DNA of 15,253 nucleotides from CAZZBK01 sp964652155 (GCA_964652155.1 CAZZBK010000144.1:1-15253), one strand, 5' to 3'. Positions 6,991 to 15,253 are shown, counted from the first letter of the stretch. Numbers and translations: made by a program. The notes: generated by a model from the sequence alone, not told the origin.

Positions 6991-8448
6991 ATGTTCGAGT
7001 TCGGCAAGCGTATTCTCTTCGTCGGCTTCGGGTCGGTGGCTCAATGCACCCTACCCGTCTTGGCCAAGCACTTTAAGATGCCGTTGTCGAATATCACGGT
7101 GATCGACTTTGAAGATCGAACCGAGCAAATCGCTCCCTGGATCGCCCAAGGGGTGCGCTTTGTTCAGGAGCGGATCGCGCCAGAAAATCTGGGCGAGGTC
7201 TTGTCGCGCTATCTGTCCAACGGCGACGTGCTCATCGATCTGGCCTGGAACATCGATTGCTGCGAGATCATCCACTGGTGTCACGACCACGGCGTGCTCT
7301 ATCTGAACACATCGGTCGAGGTCTGGGATCCTTACGACCATAGCTTCTACTCGCACCCGACGCAGCGCACGTTGTACTGGCGGCACATGAACATTCGCCG
7401 CATGAAGCTCAAGTGGAAAAAGCCGGGGCCCACGGCCGTCATCGAGCACGGCGCGAACCCGGGCCTGATCTCGCATTTCGTCAAGCAAGGGATGATCGAC
7501 ATTGCCGAGCGGCTCTTTGCCCGTCGCAAAGTAACGGGTCCCGATGCCGAAGTGCTGCGGCAATGGATCACCGATCGCGAGTTCAATCGGCTGGCCCAAA
7601 AGCTGGGCATCAAGGTGATTCACTGCTCGGAGCGCGACACGCAGATGGCTGCCGTCCCCAAGCAGGTCAACGAGTTCGTCAACACCTGGAGCGTCGAGGG
7701 CTTTCGCGAGGAAGGGACCACCACGGTCGAAATGGGCTGGGGGACTCACGAAAAAGAGCTCCCTCCGAACGCCTTCCAACACAGCGAAGGGCCACGCAAT
7801 CAAATCTGTTTGGCGCAGATGGGCATGAACACCTGGGTCCGCTCGTGGGTCCCCAACTCAACGATCCGCGGCATGGTCGTTCGTCACGGTGAGGCGTTTA
7901 CCATTTCCGATAAGCTCACCGTTTGGGAAGGAGACCGCGCCGTCTACCGGCCCACGGTCCACTATGCCTACTGCCCCTGCGACGCCGCGATTGCCTCGCT
8001 GCACGAACTGCGTGGGAATGACTACGCCGTGCAAGCCAAGCAGCGCATCATGCGCGACGAAATTGTCGCCGGCAGCGACATGCTCGGCGCGTTGCTCATG
8101 GGGCACGCTTATCACTCCTGGTGGACCGGCAGTGACCTGAGTATCGAAGAGTCGCGCAAGCTCGTCCCGCACCAGAACGCCACCACCATGCAGGTCGCCA
8201 TTGCCGTCGTCGCCGCGACCAAGTGGATGATCGAGCACCCCCAGATGGGCATTTGCGTCCCCGACGACTTGCCGCACGACTACATCCTGGCCATTTGCAA
8301 ACCGTACTTGGGCAAGGTCCTCTCGACCCCCTCGGACTGGACGCCGCTCAAGCATTATCAGAACGCCTTCGAAGGCTACGTCGACGCCGATATCGATCCC
8401 AACGACCCGTGGCAATTCAAGAATTTCTTAGTGGGTGAGCGCAACTAA
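6991..8448 (+). CDS. hss: Homospermidine synthase, bacterial type
   Basis: The 485-residue product resembles the Blastochloris-type NAD-dependent homospermidine synthase (about 477 residues). That enzyme joins two putrescines into sym-homospermidine and releases ammonia. It has a saccharopine-dehydrogenase-like Rossmann N-terminus with the dinucleotide loop VGFGSVAQ (11-18). Blocks shared with the known enzyme family are EHGANPG (152-158) plus FVKQ (163-166), ERDTQ (214-218), FVNTWSVEGF (229-238), VYRPTVHYAY (318-327), LSIEESR (383-389), SDWTPL (448-453) and DPWQFKN (472-478). NTWSVEGF includes the active-site Trp that binds substrate by cation-pi contact. Start and expression are supported by GGAG and an upstream promoter match. 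Its stop TAA directly abuts the ATG of the decarboxylase gene, so the two are co-transcribed and probably translationally coupled. A plain saccharopine or carboxynorspermidine dehydrogenase is less likely given these blocks. Confidence 0.9.
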   Translation: MFEFGKRILFVGFGSVAQCTLPVLAKHFKMPLSNITVIDFEDRTEQIAPWIAQGVRFVQERIAPENLGEVLSRYLSNGDVLIDLAWNIDCCEIIHWCHDHGVLYLNTSVEVWDPYDHSFYSHPTQRTLYWRHMNIRRMKLKWKKPGPTAVIEHGANPGLISHFVKQGMIDIAERLFARRKVTGPDAEVLRQWITDREFNRLAQKLGIKVIHCSERDTQMAAVPKQVNEFVNTWSVEGFREEGTTTVEMGWGTHEKELPPNAFQHSEGPRNQICLAQMGMNTWVRSWVPNSTIRGMVVRHGEAFTISDKLTVWEGDRAVYRPTVHYAYCPCDAAIASLHELRGNDYAVQAKQRIMRDEIVAGSDMLGALLMGHAYHSWWTGSDLSIEESRKLVPHQNATTMQVAIAVVAATKWMIEHPQMGICVPDDLPHDYILAICKPYLGKVLSTPSDWTPLKHYQNAFEGYVDADIDPNDPWQFKNFLVGERN

Positions 8449-9588
8449 ATGATTACACGCGAGCAGATTCAGCAATTGGCGGCCCAGCATGGCACTCCGC
8501 TGTTCATTGTCGACCACGAGGTGCTGCGCGAGAACTACCGGACCTTCAAGCGGCATTTGCCCCGCGTGCAGGCCTACTACGCCGTCAAAGCCAACTCGGA
8601 TCCCGAAATCGTCCGCACCTTTTTCAAGGAAGGGGCCAGCTTCGACGTCGCTTCGATCGCCGAGTTCCGCAATGTCTACGACAACATCAAGGACATGCCT
8701 CCCAAGGAACGGCAGGACTTTATCTGGGACAAAATCATCTACGCCCATCCAATCAAGGACACCGCGACACTCACTGAGCTGAATCAGTACAAGCCGCTCG
8801 TCACGTATGACAACCACGCCGAGATCGGCAAGATCAAAAAATACGCGCCCCAGGCCGGGCTCGTGCTCCGCATCCGTGTGCCCAACACCGGCGCGGTCGT
8901 CGAACTGTCGTCAAAATTTGGCGCGTCATCGGGCGAAGCCGTCGACCTGATCATCGAGGCATTCAAGGCAGGGCTCGTTGTCGAAGGTCTGAGTTTCCAC
9001 GTTGGCAGTCAATGCACCAACTTTGCCAACTACGTGCAGGCGCTCAACCTGGCCGCGTCCATCTTCAAAGAGGCCCACGAGCGCGGCCATCCCGAGGTGA
9101 ACATCCTCGACATCGGCGGCGGTTTTCCCACGCCGTACGATCAGCACGTCAAGCCCTTCGAGCAGCTCGCGCAAATGCTCAACGCCGAATTCGACCGGCT
9201 CTTCCCCAAAGAGGTCGAGATCGTCGCCGAGCCCGGCCGTTTTCTCGTCGCCACCTCGGCCATTGCCGTGTCGAGCGTCGTGGGCAAGGCCGTTCGCGAT
9301 GGCAAGCAGTGTTACTACATCAACGACGGCGTCTATCACACCTTCTCGGGCGTGATCTTCGACCATATTCAGTACCACTTCAACGCCTTCAAGTCGGGCC
9401 CCAAGCAGATTTGCTCGGTGTTTGGACCCACCTGCGACGCGCTCGACACGATTTCGTTGTCCGAAGAGTTGCCCGACCTTGAGTTGGGCGACCTGCTCTA
9501 CGCCGTGAACGTGGGCGCGTACACGCACGCCTCGTCGACCCACTTCAACGGCTTCCCGCCGGCGAAGGTGGTCCACGTCAATCGTTAA
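8449..9588 (+). CDS. PLP-dependent ornithine decarboxylase-like enzyme (alanine-racemase fold)
   Basis: The 379-residue protein is a fold-III decarboxylase of the eukaryotic-type ODC group, expected to turn ornithine into putrescine in the cytoplasm. The PLP lysine is K47 in YYAVKANSD (43-51). Other sites are D66 (FDVAS), H184 in HVGSQC (184-189), the phosphate-binding GGGFP (223-227), E261 in EPGR (261-264), D293 in NDGVY, C329 and D330 in FGPTCD (325-330), and Y357 in GAY. These match Lys69, Asp88, Glu274, Asp332, Cys360, Asp361 and Tyr389 of mouse ODC. A short insertion (about 76-95) precedes KIIYAHPIK. The gene abuts hss with no gap, so its product putrescine would feed that enzyme. Lysine or dual Lys/Orn activity, or a carboxynorspermidine decarboxylase role, cannot be fully excluded by sequence. 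The conserved CD pair and the hss partner favour ornithine. Confidence 0.87.
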   Translation: MITREQIQQLAAQHGTPLFIVDHEVLRENYRTFKRHLPRVQAYYAVKANSDPEIVRTFFKEGASFDVASIAEFRNVYDNIKDMPPKERQDFIWDKIIYAHPIKDTATLTELNQYKPLVTYDNHAEIGKIKKYAPQAGLVLRIRVPNTGAVVELSSKFGASSGEAVDLIIEAFKAGLVVEGLSFHVGSQCTNFANYVQALNLAASIFKEAHERGHPEVNILDIGGGFPTPYDQHVKPFEQLAQMLNAEFDRLFPKEVEIVAEPGRFLVATSAIAVSSVVGKAVRDGKQCYYINDGVYHTFSGVIFDHIQYHFNAFKSGPKQICSVFGPTCDALDTISLSEELPDLELGDLLYAVNVGAYTHASSTHFNGFPPAKVVHVNR

Positions 9589-9614
9589 TCGGTCACGCCT
9601 GACCCGAGTCGACG

Positions 9615-9627
9615 GGCCTAATAGGCC
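9615..9627. other. Short palindrome between convergent odc-like and MBL genes
   Basis: GGCCTA-A-TAGGCC is a 13-bp palindrome covering the stop codon of the minus-strand MBL gene and lying in the 29-bp convergent gap. The possible hairpin has only a 5-bp stem with an AAT loop and no T-run on the plus strand. A CTTTTTG stretch follows at 9632-9638. It is a weak candidate for a bidirectional terminator. Confidence 0.25.
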
Positions 9628-11540
9628 GCTGGCTTTTTGTTCGCCTCCGGCGTGCCGGCATCGGCGGGCAAATCGCCGACGTGCACGAGCATGTCGAACC
9701 ACTCGCCATAGCGACGGTCGTTGACCGTCACGTCCAGCGCGACTAGGTGCGTCCCTTGCGGCGCGTTCTTGGCCACGGTCAACTTGAGCGGGTACATGTT
9801 GAGACCCTCGGGGGCGGTTATTCCCTCGATCACCGGAGGCTGGCACGTAATGCCCGGCGGAGCATGCACCGCGATGCGATGCTTGTGTGCATGGCTCAGG
9901 TGATTGCGCACCTTGATGACCACCTCGGCACTCTCGCCCGGCTTGAGCTGCGTGCGGTACGGATAGGCTTGCACCCAGTAGGGGTCGAACATCACCTGAT
10001 AGTCTTCTTCGGCACTCAACTCGCGATACGCCTCGCGCAAATCGTGCATCCGCTTTTGGAAGCGGCCGATCAATTCAGCCGGTTCGTCGATGGCCCAGCA
10101 GTGGCCTCCAATGAGCAAGTCGGGACCCAAGTTGTGCAAGTAATTCGCGGCGTAAATATAGCCCTCTTCGAGCGTCCCGCCGTTGCGGGCTAACACGCAT
10201 TCGTTGCCACCCTGCTTGGGGTCCTTCGAACTGGCGAAGATATTGTCGCCGGTAAAGGCCACGTGTTTGCCGTCGATTTGTCCATGCAGGCAGGCGTGGT
10301 ACTTGGTTTGTCCTGGCATCCAGTCGACGGCAAACGTGTAATCTTCCCAGTAAATCACCGCGCCGTCTTTGAGCACGCGATCGAACTTGAGCGGGCCCAA
10401 GTTGCGTCGCCGGTCGGTGTAGAATGGCAGCAGGGCCGAGAGGTCGTAATCCCACGGTCGCTCGAACTTGTCGGCGATCCCCTCCATCGTCCAGAGCTGT
10501 GCGCCGTATTTTTGTCGCACGTGCTCGGCATCGAGCGCATGGTCGCCGTGCATGTGGGTCACAAAAATCGCGTCGATCTTCTTGAGTCCGAGCCGTTCTT
10601 TGGCCCGCTCCAGCGTTTGATCCAAAAACGTCACGTCGAACAACCCGCAATCGACGAGCAGCGCGTGCCCCGAGGGAGCCAAGATCATCGCAAAGTTGAC
10701 CCAGTAGTTGGGCCCCCGGAACTTATACAGATGCGGGGTCACTTGCCACAGGTGCGGTACTTTCGACGGCCGCGAAACGTTGTCCTGATCGCAATTGGCA
10801 AACCGGTTCGAGTCGTAGCCGCGAATGTAGAGGTCGCCCAGTCGACGGAGCTTGGCGACATAATCATCGAGCGCTGGCTTGGCGTCGCGCACGATCGGCC
10901 CATGCGCGGGGAGCAAGAGCGCCGGCTCGTAAGTGGCAATTTGGGCCGCACTGTTCCCCAGGGCATACAACCCGGCCGCGAAACCGTAATCCCATTCGAC
11001 ATCGAACCAAGTGTGTAGTTTGCCGCCGGCGACCATTAAGTCGCCGCTGAACGCCAACCACCGCTGGCCATCGTTGAGCAGGTAGGCCATATGACCCGGG
11101 CTATTGCCGGGCGTTTCGATGCACCAGAACTCGCGGCCGCGCCAAGTAAAATCGTCCATCTTTTTGAAGGTGTGGTCGACCTTGATCGGCTCGACCGGGG
11201 GACGAATGTAACTCGTGCCGTGGACGGCGAACGTATCGCTCAATTGCGGCCGCATCTTGCGGAACGACGTGGGCTGCTCGAAGAACGCCCGCTCGTTGGC
11301 CGGCACGGCGATTTTCGCCCCCAGAGCTTTGAGCCGGGCGGCCCCTTGGCACTGCTCGCGATGATGATGCGTGAACCAGACCCACTCGACCTGTTTGACT
11401 CCGATCTTGCCCAACTGATCGAGCACCGAACCGTCGCCGAGGTCGATGATGATCGCCGAGTCGCCATCGCGAATGATGTAGCTATTGCACGTCGAGTGCC
11501 AGAGAAAAATATCGGGTGCGACTTCTGTCAGGCTGGGCAT
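9618..11540 (-). CDS. Tandem metallo-beta-lactamase-fold protein with C-terminal beta-sandwich domain
   Basis: The 640-residue protein carries two MBL-fold hydrolase domains in a row, then a likely Ig-like domain. Domain 1 (about 1-235) has THHHREQ (57-63) where the motif is normally THxHxDH, plus H150 (SPGH), D167 (FSGD) and H213 (PAHG). Its first metal site is therefore kept, but the Asp and His of the second read Glu and Gln. Domain 2 (about 262-490) has the intact THMHGDH (328-334), H415, D432 (FTGD) and H480 (GGH). Residues about 525-622, rich in alternating hydrophobics with PGESAEVVIKV and PQGTHLVALDV, resemble NEW3-like beta-sandwich modules. No signal peptide is seen, so it is probably cytoplasmic. 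The substrate is unknown; hydroxyacylglutathione or lactone hydrolysis would be a guess. It is divergent from the SMP-30/LRR gene, 185 bp apart, and convergent with the decarboxylase gene. Confidence 0.85.
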   Translation of the reverse strand: MPSLTEVAPDIFLWHSTCNSYIIRDGDSAIIIDLGDGSVLDQLGKIGVKQVEWVWFTHHHREQCQGAARLKALGAKIAVPANERAFFEQPTSFRKMRPQLSDTFAVHGTSYIRPPVEPIKVDHTFKKMDDFTWRGREFWCIETPGNSPGHMAYLLNDGQRWLAFSGDLMVAGGKLHTWFDVEWDYGFAAGLYALGNSAAQIATYEPALLLPAHGPIVRDAKPALDDYVAKLRRLGDLYIRGYDSNRFANCDQDNVSRPSKVPHLWQVTPHLYKFRGPNYWVNFAMILAPSGHALLVDCGLFDVTFLDQTLERAKERLGLKKIDAIFVTHMHGDHALDAEHVRQKYGAQLWTMEGIADKFERPWDYDLSALLPFYTDRRRNLGPLKFDRVLKDGAVIYWEDYTFAVDWMPGQTKYHACLHGQIDGKHVAFTGDNIFASSKDPKQGGNECVLARNGGTLEEGYIYAANYLHNLGPDLLIGGHCWAIDEPAELIGRFQKRMHDLREAYRELSAEEDYQVMFDPYWVQAYPYRTQLKPGESAEVVIKVRNHLSHAHKHRIAVHAPPGITCQPPVIEGITAPEGLNMYPLKLTVAKNAPQGTHLVALDVTVNDRRYGEWFDMLVHVGDLPADAGTPEANKKPAAY

Positions 11541-11647
11541 GATCGTTATCCAACGACGAGGGTCTTGAGGCGTACCACATCAGCATGGACCGATCGGGCG
11601 ATCGTTGCAAGTGAATCGCCTTTTTCCCAGACGCAAATCTTGCTTTA

Positions 11648-11670
11648 GGGCTCTGGCCGAAGCAGAGTCC
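11648..11670 (+). promoter_or_regulatory. Hairpin in the leader of the SMP-30/LRR gene
   Basis: GGGCTCTG (11648-11655) pairs with CAGAGTCC (11663-11670) around a 7-nt GCCGAAG loop, an 8-bp stem with one G-U pair. It sits 55 bp before the chosen start codon in the divergent region 11541-11725. No run of T follows, so it is not a typical intrinsic terminator. A role in mRNA leader structure is possible. No convincing -35/-10 pair was found nearby. Confidence 0.3.
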
Positions 11671-11714
11671 TTATCCTAAGTTGATGCACATCAAAACCGC
11701 CTCTTTTTCCCGGC

Positions 11715-11720
11715 GAGGGA
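11715..11720 (+). promoter_or_regulatory. Ribosome binding site of the SMP-30/LRR gene
   Basis: GAGGGA followed by five T bases leads to the ATG at 11726. This decides the start in favour of 11726, where a signal peptide begins directly, over the TTG at 11681. It also contains AGGGA, a possible CsrA-type core (inference). Confidence 0.6.
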
Positions 11721-11725
11721 TTTTT

Positions 11726-13858
11726 ATGTCGATCGCTTTTCGCGTGTTCGTCGTGTCACTGCTCTTCGGCTGGTCGGTTAACCTCACGCTGGCTGCCGAG
11801 CCCAGCGGTGAGTTAGCCAAAAGGCTCGCGGGAGTCACGTTTGATCATTACTCCCAGGCGCCCGGTTACTCCGAAGGGCCCACGTGGCGCAACGGCGACG
11901 TGTTCTTTTGCTCCGGCGGCCTGCTGCGGGTCAACGCCCAGAAGCAAGTCAGCAAGTATCTGGAGATCGGTCCCGCCGGCACCGTGTTACGCGCCGACGG
12001 TCATTTGCTCATCGCCGACAATAAGTTCAAGGCGGTGCTCGATCTGGCCCCCGATGGCAAGCTTGGCGTGATTGTCGATCGCATCGGAACACAGCCGCTG
12101 CGCGGTCTCAATGACCTGACGGTCGATGCTCGCGGCAACATTTACTGGACCGACCCGACGGGTTCGTCGCTCAAAGAACCGATCGGCGACTTGTATCGGG
12201 TGCAGCCCAACGGCCGCGTCGATCGCATCGGCTCGGGGCTCGCGTTCCCCAACGGCATCGAGGTCGATCCGGAGAGCAAGTTTCTCTACGTCATCGAGTC
12301 GCAATCGAAAAAAATTCTCCGCTATGCTTTGCCCGAGGGGAACGACGTGCTGGGCCAGGCCGAGGTGTTTTACGACCTCGATGGCTCGGGCGGAGACGGT
12401 TGCGCGTTCGACGCCGCGGGCAATTTGTGGGTTGCCGACTTCCATCGACCCGAGACCAAACTGGGGCGCATCACCGTGCTGAGCCCGCAGGCCGAGGTGC
12501 TCGCGTATCTGCCGCTGCCCAGCAAGGTGGTGAGCAATATCGCCTTTGGAGGACCGCATCATGACGAGATATTTTGCACCACGGGCGATCCCCCGGGCGT
12601 GTTCCATGCCAAGGTGGGGGTTAAAGGTTTTGCCGGTCACCCGGGCGTGGCCATGCCCAATACTCGCGTCCTGAATGTCGTGCCGCTGCGGGAGCATGTC
12701 GACGCGGCGTCGCTGCGCAAAATGGCTCAGGTGGCTGCCGAGGCCAAGCTCTTCGACAACCAATTCTCGTCGGCGACACTCGACGAGTTGAAGTCACTCA
12801 TCGCCGGCTTGGCCGACGCGCAAATCCGCATCGAGGCGTCGAAACTCATCGATCCGCTCCAGCGCGCCGCCGTCCGACACGCACAAGATCGCGTGCTGCT
12901 CGCCGAGGTCAAACGGCATGCAGGTAAGGCGACCCTCGAAGGGACCGGACCACGCTGGCTGCGCGAGATCGCTGGCGACGATGCTCTCGCCGTCTTTAGC
13001 CAGATCGTGGAACTCGATCTGAACGAGCGGACCGACGGACATAAAGCGGCGGTCCCCAAGCCGATCTCGGCGCGTGTTAACAACGACACGCTCGCCATGC
13101 TCGCCGGACAAGACGCCCTGCGGCGGCTCGAACTGTCGGGGACGGCCGTCACGAGCGAGGGGCTGGTGCATCTGAAAGACCTCAAAGCACTAGAGATTCT
13201 CAATATCTGCCTGACCGCATGTGACGATCGCGGCTTTGAACACCTTGCCGGCTTAACGAACATGAAGCGGATGGTGGTTTGTGCGTCGAAAATCACCGGC
13301 TCGGGTTTTAAGCACTTGGGTGGCATGAAGCAGCTCGAATCGATCAACCTGCATTCGGCTCCCGCCTCCGACGAAGGGTTGCAAGCGATCGGCCAGTTGT
13401 CGAGCCTCAGACGCTTGGAGATCGTACACACCAAGGTGACCGACGCGGGGCTGAAGCACGTGGCCAACTTGACGAACCTGCGGCAGCTGCATGTTCATGG
13501 CCCCGAGACGACCCCGACCGCCCTGCCCTTCATCGGCCAACTTAAAGAGTTGTACGAACTCGACGTGTACGACAAGGCCGCCAGCAACGAGACGATCCAG
13601 CAGATTGCCGGGCTCTCCAAGTTGCGACTGCTGATGTTGGTCAACGGTGTCTTCGACGATGAGGGGGTCAAGTCGCTCTCGAAGCTCACGACCCTCGAAT
13701 CGCTCGCGCTCAACTCGAACAAAGTGACCGACGCGGCGGTCGAGTCGTTGTTCGGACTCACCAACTTGCGGAAGCTCAATATCGGCGGCACGAAAATTAC
13801 GGCCGAGGGGCGCAAACGGCTCGCCGAGCGTCTGCCCAAGCTGGTGATTAGCCCCTGA
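11726..13858 (+). CDS. Secreted SMP-30/gluconolactonase-like propeller fused to leucine-rich repeats
   Basis: The 710-residue product starts with a Sec signal peptide (hydrophobic core about 7-22, likely cut near LTLAA, 20-24), so it is exported. Residues about 35-310 form an SMP-30/gluconolactonase-type six-bladed propeller with all four expected metal-site residues: E50 (SEGP), N129 (LNDL), N176 (FPNG) and D224 (GGDGCAFD). The known family hydrolyses sugar lactones or related esters; the substrate here is unknown. A helical linker (about 325-450) leads to ten leucine-rich repeats of exactly 24 residues, starting at L465 and ending near 704. They follow a pattern like LxxLxLxxTxVTDAGLxxLxxLxx. 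Such LRRs usually bind proteins or surfaces. No lipobox or membrane anchor was seen. The start is set by GAGGGA and the signal peptide. The SDR gene follows after 49 bp and may be co-transcribed. Confidence 0.88.
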   Translation: MSIAFRVFVVSLLFGWSVNLTLAAEPSGELAKRLAGVTFDHYSQAPGYSEGPTWRNGDVFFCSGGLLRVNAQKQVSKYLEIGPAGTVLRADGHLLIADNKFKAVLDLAPDGKLGVIVDRIGTQPLRGLNDLTVDARGNIYWTDPTGSSLKEPIGDLYRVQPNGRVDRIGSGLAFPNGIEVDPESKFLYVIESQSKKILRYALPEGNDVLGQAEVFYDLDGSGGDGCAFDAAGNLWVADFHRPETKLGRITVLSPQAEVLAYLPLPSKVVSNIAFGGPHHDEIFCTTGDPPGVFHAKVGVKGFAGHPGVAMPNTRVLNVVPLREHVDAASLRKMAQVAAEAKLFDNQFSSATLDELKSLIAGLADAQIRIEASKLIDPLQRAAVRHAQDRVLLAEVKRHAGKATLEGTGPRWLREIAGDDALAVFSQIVELDLNERTDGHKAAVPKPISARVNNDTLAMLAGQDALRRLELSGTAVTSEGLVHLKDLKALEILNICLTACDDRGFEHLAGLTNMKRMVVCASKITGSGFKHLGGMKQLESINLHSAPASDEGLQAIGQLSSLRRLEIVHTKVTDAGLKHVANLTNLRQLHVHGPETTPTALPFIGQLKELYELDVYDKAASNETIQQIAGLSKLRLLMLVNGVFDDEGVKSLSKLTTLESLALNSNKVTDAAVESLFGLTNLRKLNIGGTKITAEGRKRLAERLPKLVISP

Positions 13859-13907
13859 GCGTGTCGACGGTCGTGTTGTGATCAAGGTGTGACGAGCGAG
13901 TTTTATC

Positions 13908-14696
<789 letters not shown>

Positions 14697-14779
14697 TCCC
14701 GCTTGCTCGGTGTTTCCCCTAGCCGAAACGCTCCCGGCACGCCAAAATGGTCGGCTTGGTTTAGGAGGCCTGCGTCGTT

Positions 14780-14903
14780 CCCTTCTCCCTTTGGGAGAAG
14801 GTGCCCGAAGGGCGGATGAGGGGATTTCGCGTTGGTATCTCGCTGCGTCGTCTCCCTCACCTGGCTCACTTCGTTCGCCATCCTCTCCCAGTGGGAGAGG
14901 GGG
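14780..14903. repeat. Inverted-repeat element with nested hairpins (MITE/REP-like)
   Basis: This 124-bp non-coding element lies between the SDR gene and leuS. The left arm (14780-14824) and right arm (14851-14903) are imperfect inverted copies around a spacer of about 26 bp. Each arm carries its own tip hairpin: CCTTCTCCC-TTT-GGGAGAAGG (14781-14801) with a perfect 9-bp stem, and CCTCTCCC-AGT-GGGAGAGG (14882-14900) with 8 bp. The left arm adds GCCC-GAA-GGGC (14803-14813). GATGAGGGG (14816-14823) and CTCCCTCACC (14852-14861) mark the inner arm ends. The look is that of dispersed, non-autonomous palindromic repeats found in many copies in some GC-rich genomes. It may also end transcription or stabilise mRNA ends. 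No transposase or clear target duplication is visible. Confidence 0.75.
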
Positions 14904-14965
14904 AATATGAAATAGCAATCCTCTTGCCGTTGTCACCCTTTCTTGCCCTCTCACGTTAGCGACCC

Positions 14966-15253
14966 ATGCCCCGTTACAATCCCGCCGTCATCGAGCCCAA
15001 GTGGCAACAGTACTGGGAAACCCACAAGACCTTCGCGACCCCGCGGCTGCCGACGGGACCCAAGCGCTACGTGCTCGATATGTTCCCGTACCCCAGCGGC
15101 GAGGGCCTGCACGTGGGTCACCCCGAGGGACAGACGGCCACCGACATTCTCTGCCGCTATTACCGGATGCGTGGCGAGTGTGTGATGCATCCGATGGGCT
15201 GGGACGCCTTCGGGTTGCCTGCAGGGCAGCATGCGACCAAAACTCAGGCGCAG
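14966..15253 (+). CDS. leuS: Leucyl-tRNA synthetase, N-terminal part (cut by window end)
   Basis: The first 96 codons of a class I leucyl-tRNA synthetase are present; the frame is open to the last base. Diagnostic blocks are IEPKWQQYW (9-17), YVLDMFPYPSGEGLHVGHPEG (35-55) with the HIGH motif as HVGH (49-52), and MGWDAFGLPA (77-86). The enzyme charges tRNA-Leu with leucine in the cytoplasm and is normally about 800-950 residues. Two positions differ from what I expect in the family: Q56 where Tyr is common (GYTATD), and G87 where Glu is nearly always found (GLPAE). No Shine-Dalgarno sequence precedes the ATG, but the conserved N-terminus begins there. It lies 62 bp after the inverted-repeat element. 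Confidence 0.93.
   Translation, partial: MPRYNPAVIEPKWQQYWETHKTFATPRLPTGPKRYVLDMFPYPSGEGLHVGHPEGQTATDILCRYYRMRGECVMHPMGWDAFGLPAGQHATKTQAQ

Noticed and set aside
7051..7803. 250-residue open frame antisense to hss
   Set aside because: Shadow of a strongly conserved homospermidine synthase; low-complexity composition with no motif.
14780..14903. CRISPR repeat or insertion-sequence end
   Set aside because: There are only two inverted arms, no regularly spaced direct repeats and no transposase frame.

Overview
The window looks like ordinary chromosomal DNA from a GC-rich bacterium, most likely a planctomycete (inference). The reasons are high GC with strong third-position G/C bias, weak or absent Shine-Dalgarno sequences before many genes, a secreted SMP-30/leucine-rich-repeat protein of the kind common in that phylum, and loosely packed genes in short transcription units. 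No phage, plasmid, CRISPR, rRNA or tRNA signal was seen. Bases 1-171, downstream of the first gene, hold nothing I can support.

Left part (172-5635): a minus-strand ABC exporter half-transporter with an extra N-terminal cytoplasmic domain is divergent from a full-length cyanophycin synthetase gene (cphA). cphA converges on a small csrA gene. The short cphA-csrA gap carries a perfect-period 18-bp tandem duplication that includes the cphA stop codon. Divergent from csrA comes tilS (tRNA-Ile lysidine synthetase).

Middle part (6919-9588): a good sigma70-type promoter and a Shine-Dalgarno sequence precede a tight two-gene polyamine operon. It encodes a bacterial-type homospermidine synthase and an alanine-racemase-fold ornithine decarboxylase, joined as TAA-ATG with no gap. 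Together they would make ornithine into putrescine and then sym-homospermidine.

Right part (9618-15253): a minus-strand protein with two fused metallo-beta-lactamase domains follows; the first has an altered metal motif. It is divergent from a secreted protein that joins an SMP-30/gluconolactonase-like propeller to ten regular 24-residue leucine-rich repeats. A short-chain dehydrogenase follows on the same strand. Then comes a 124-bp inverted-repeat element with nested hairpins (MITE/REP-like), and finally the first 96 codons of leuS, cut by the window end.

The joining theme, if there is one, is nitrogen and arginine/ornithine metabolism: cyanophycin stores Arg and Asp, and the polyamine operon consumes ornithine. 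CsrA could regulate itself through several GGA motifs in its own leader. I saw no clear, wholly new multi-gene system. The most interesting items are the HSS-ODC operon, the degenerate plus intact MBL fusion, the propeller-LRR fusion, the altered Mur-ligase motif in CphA and the palindromic element before leuS.
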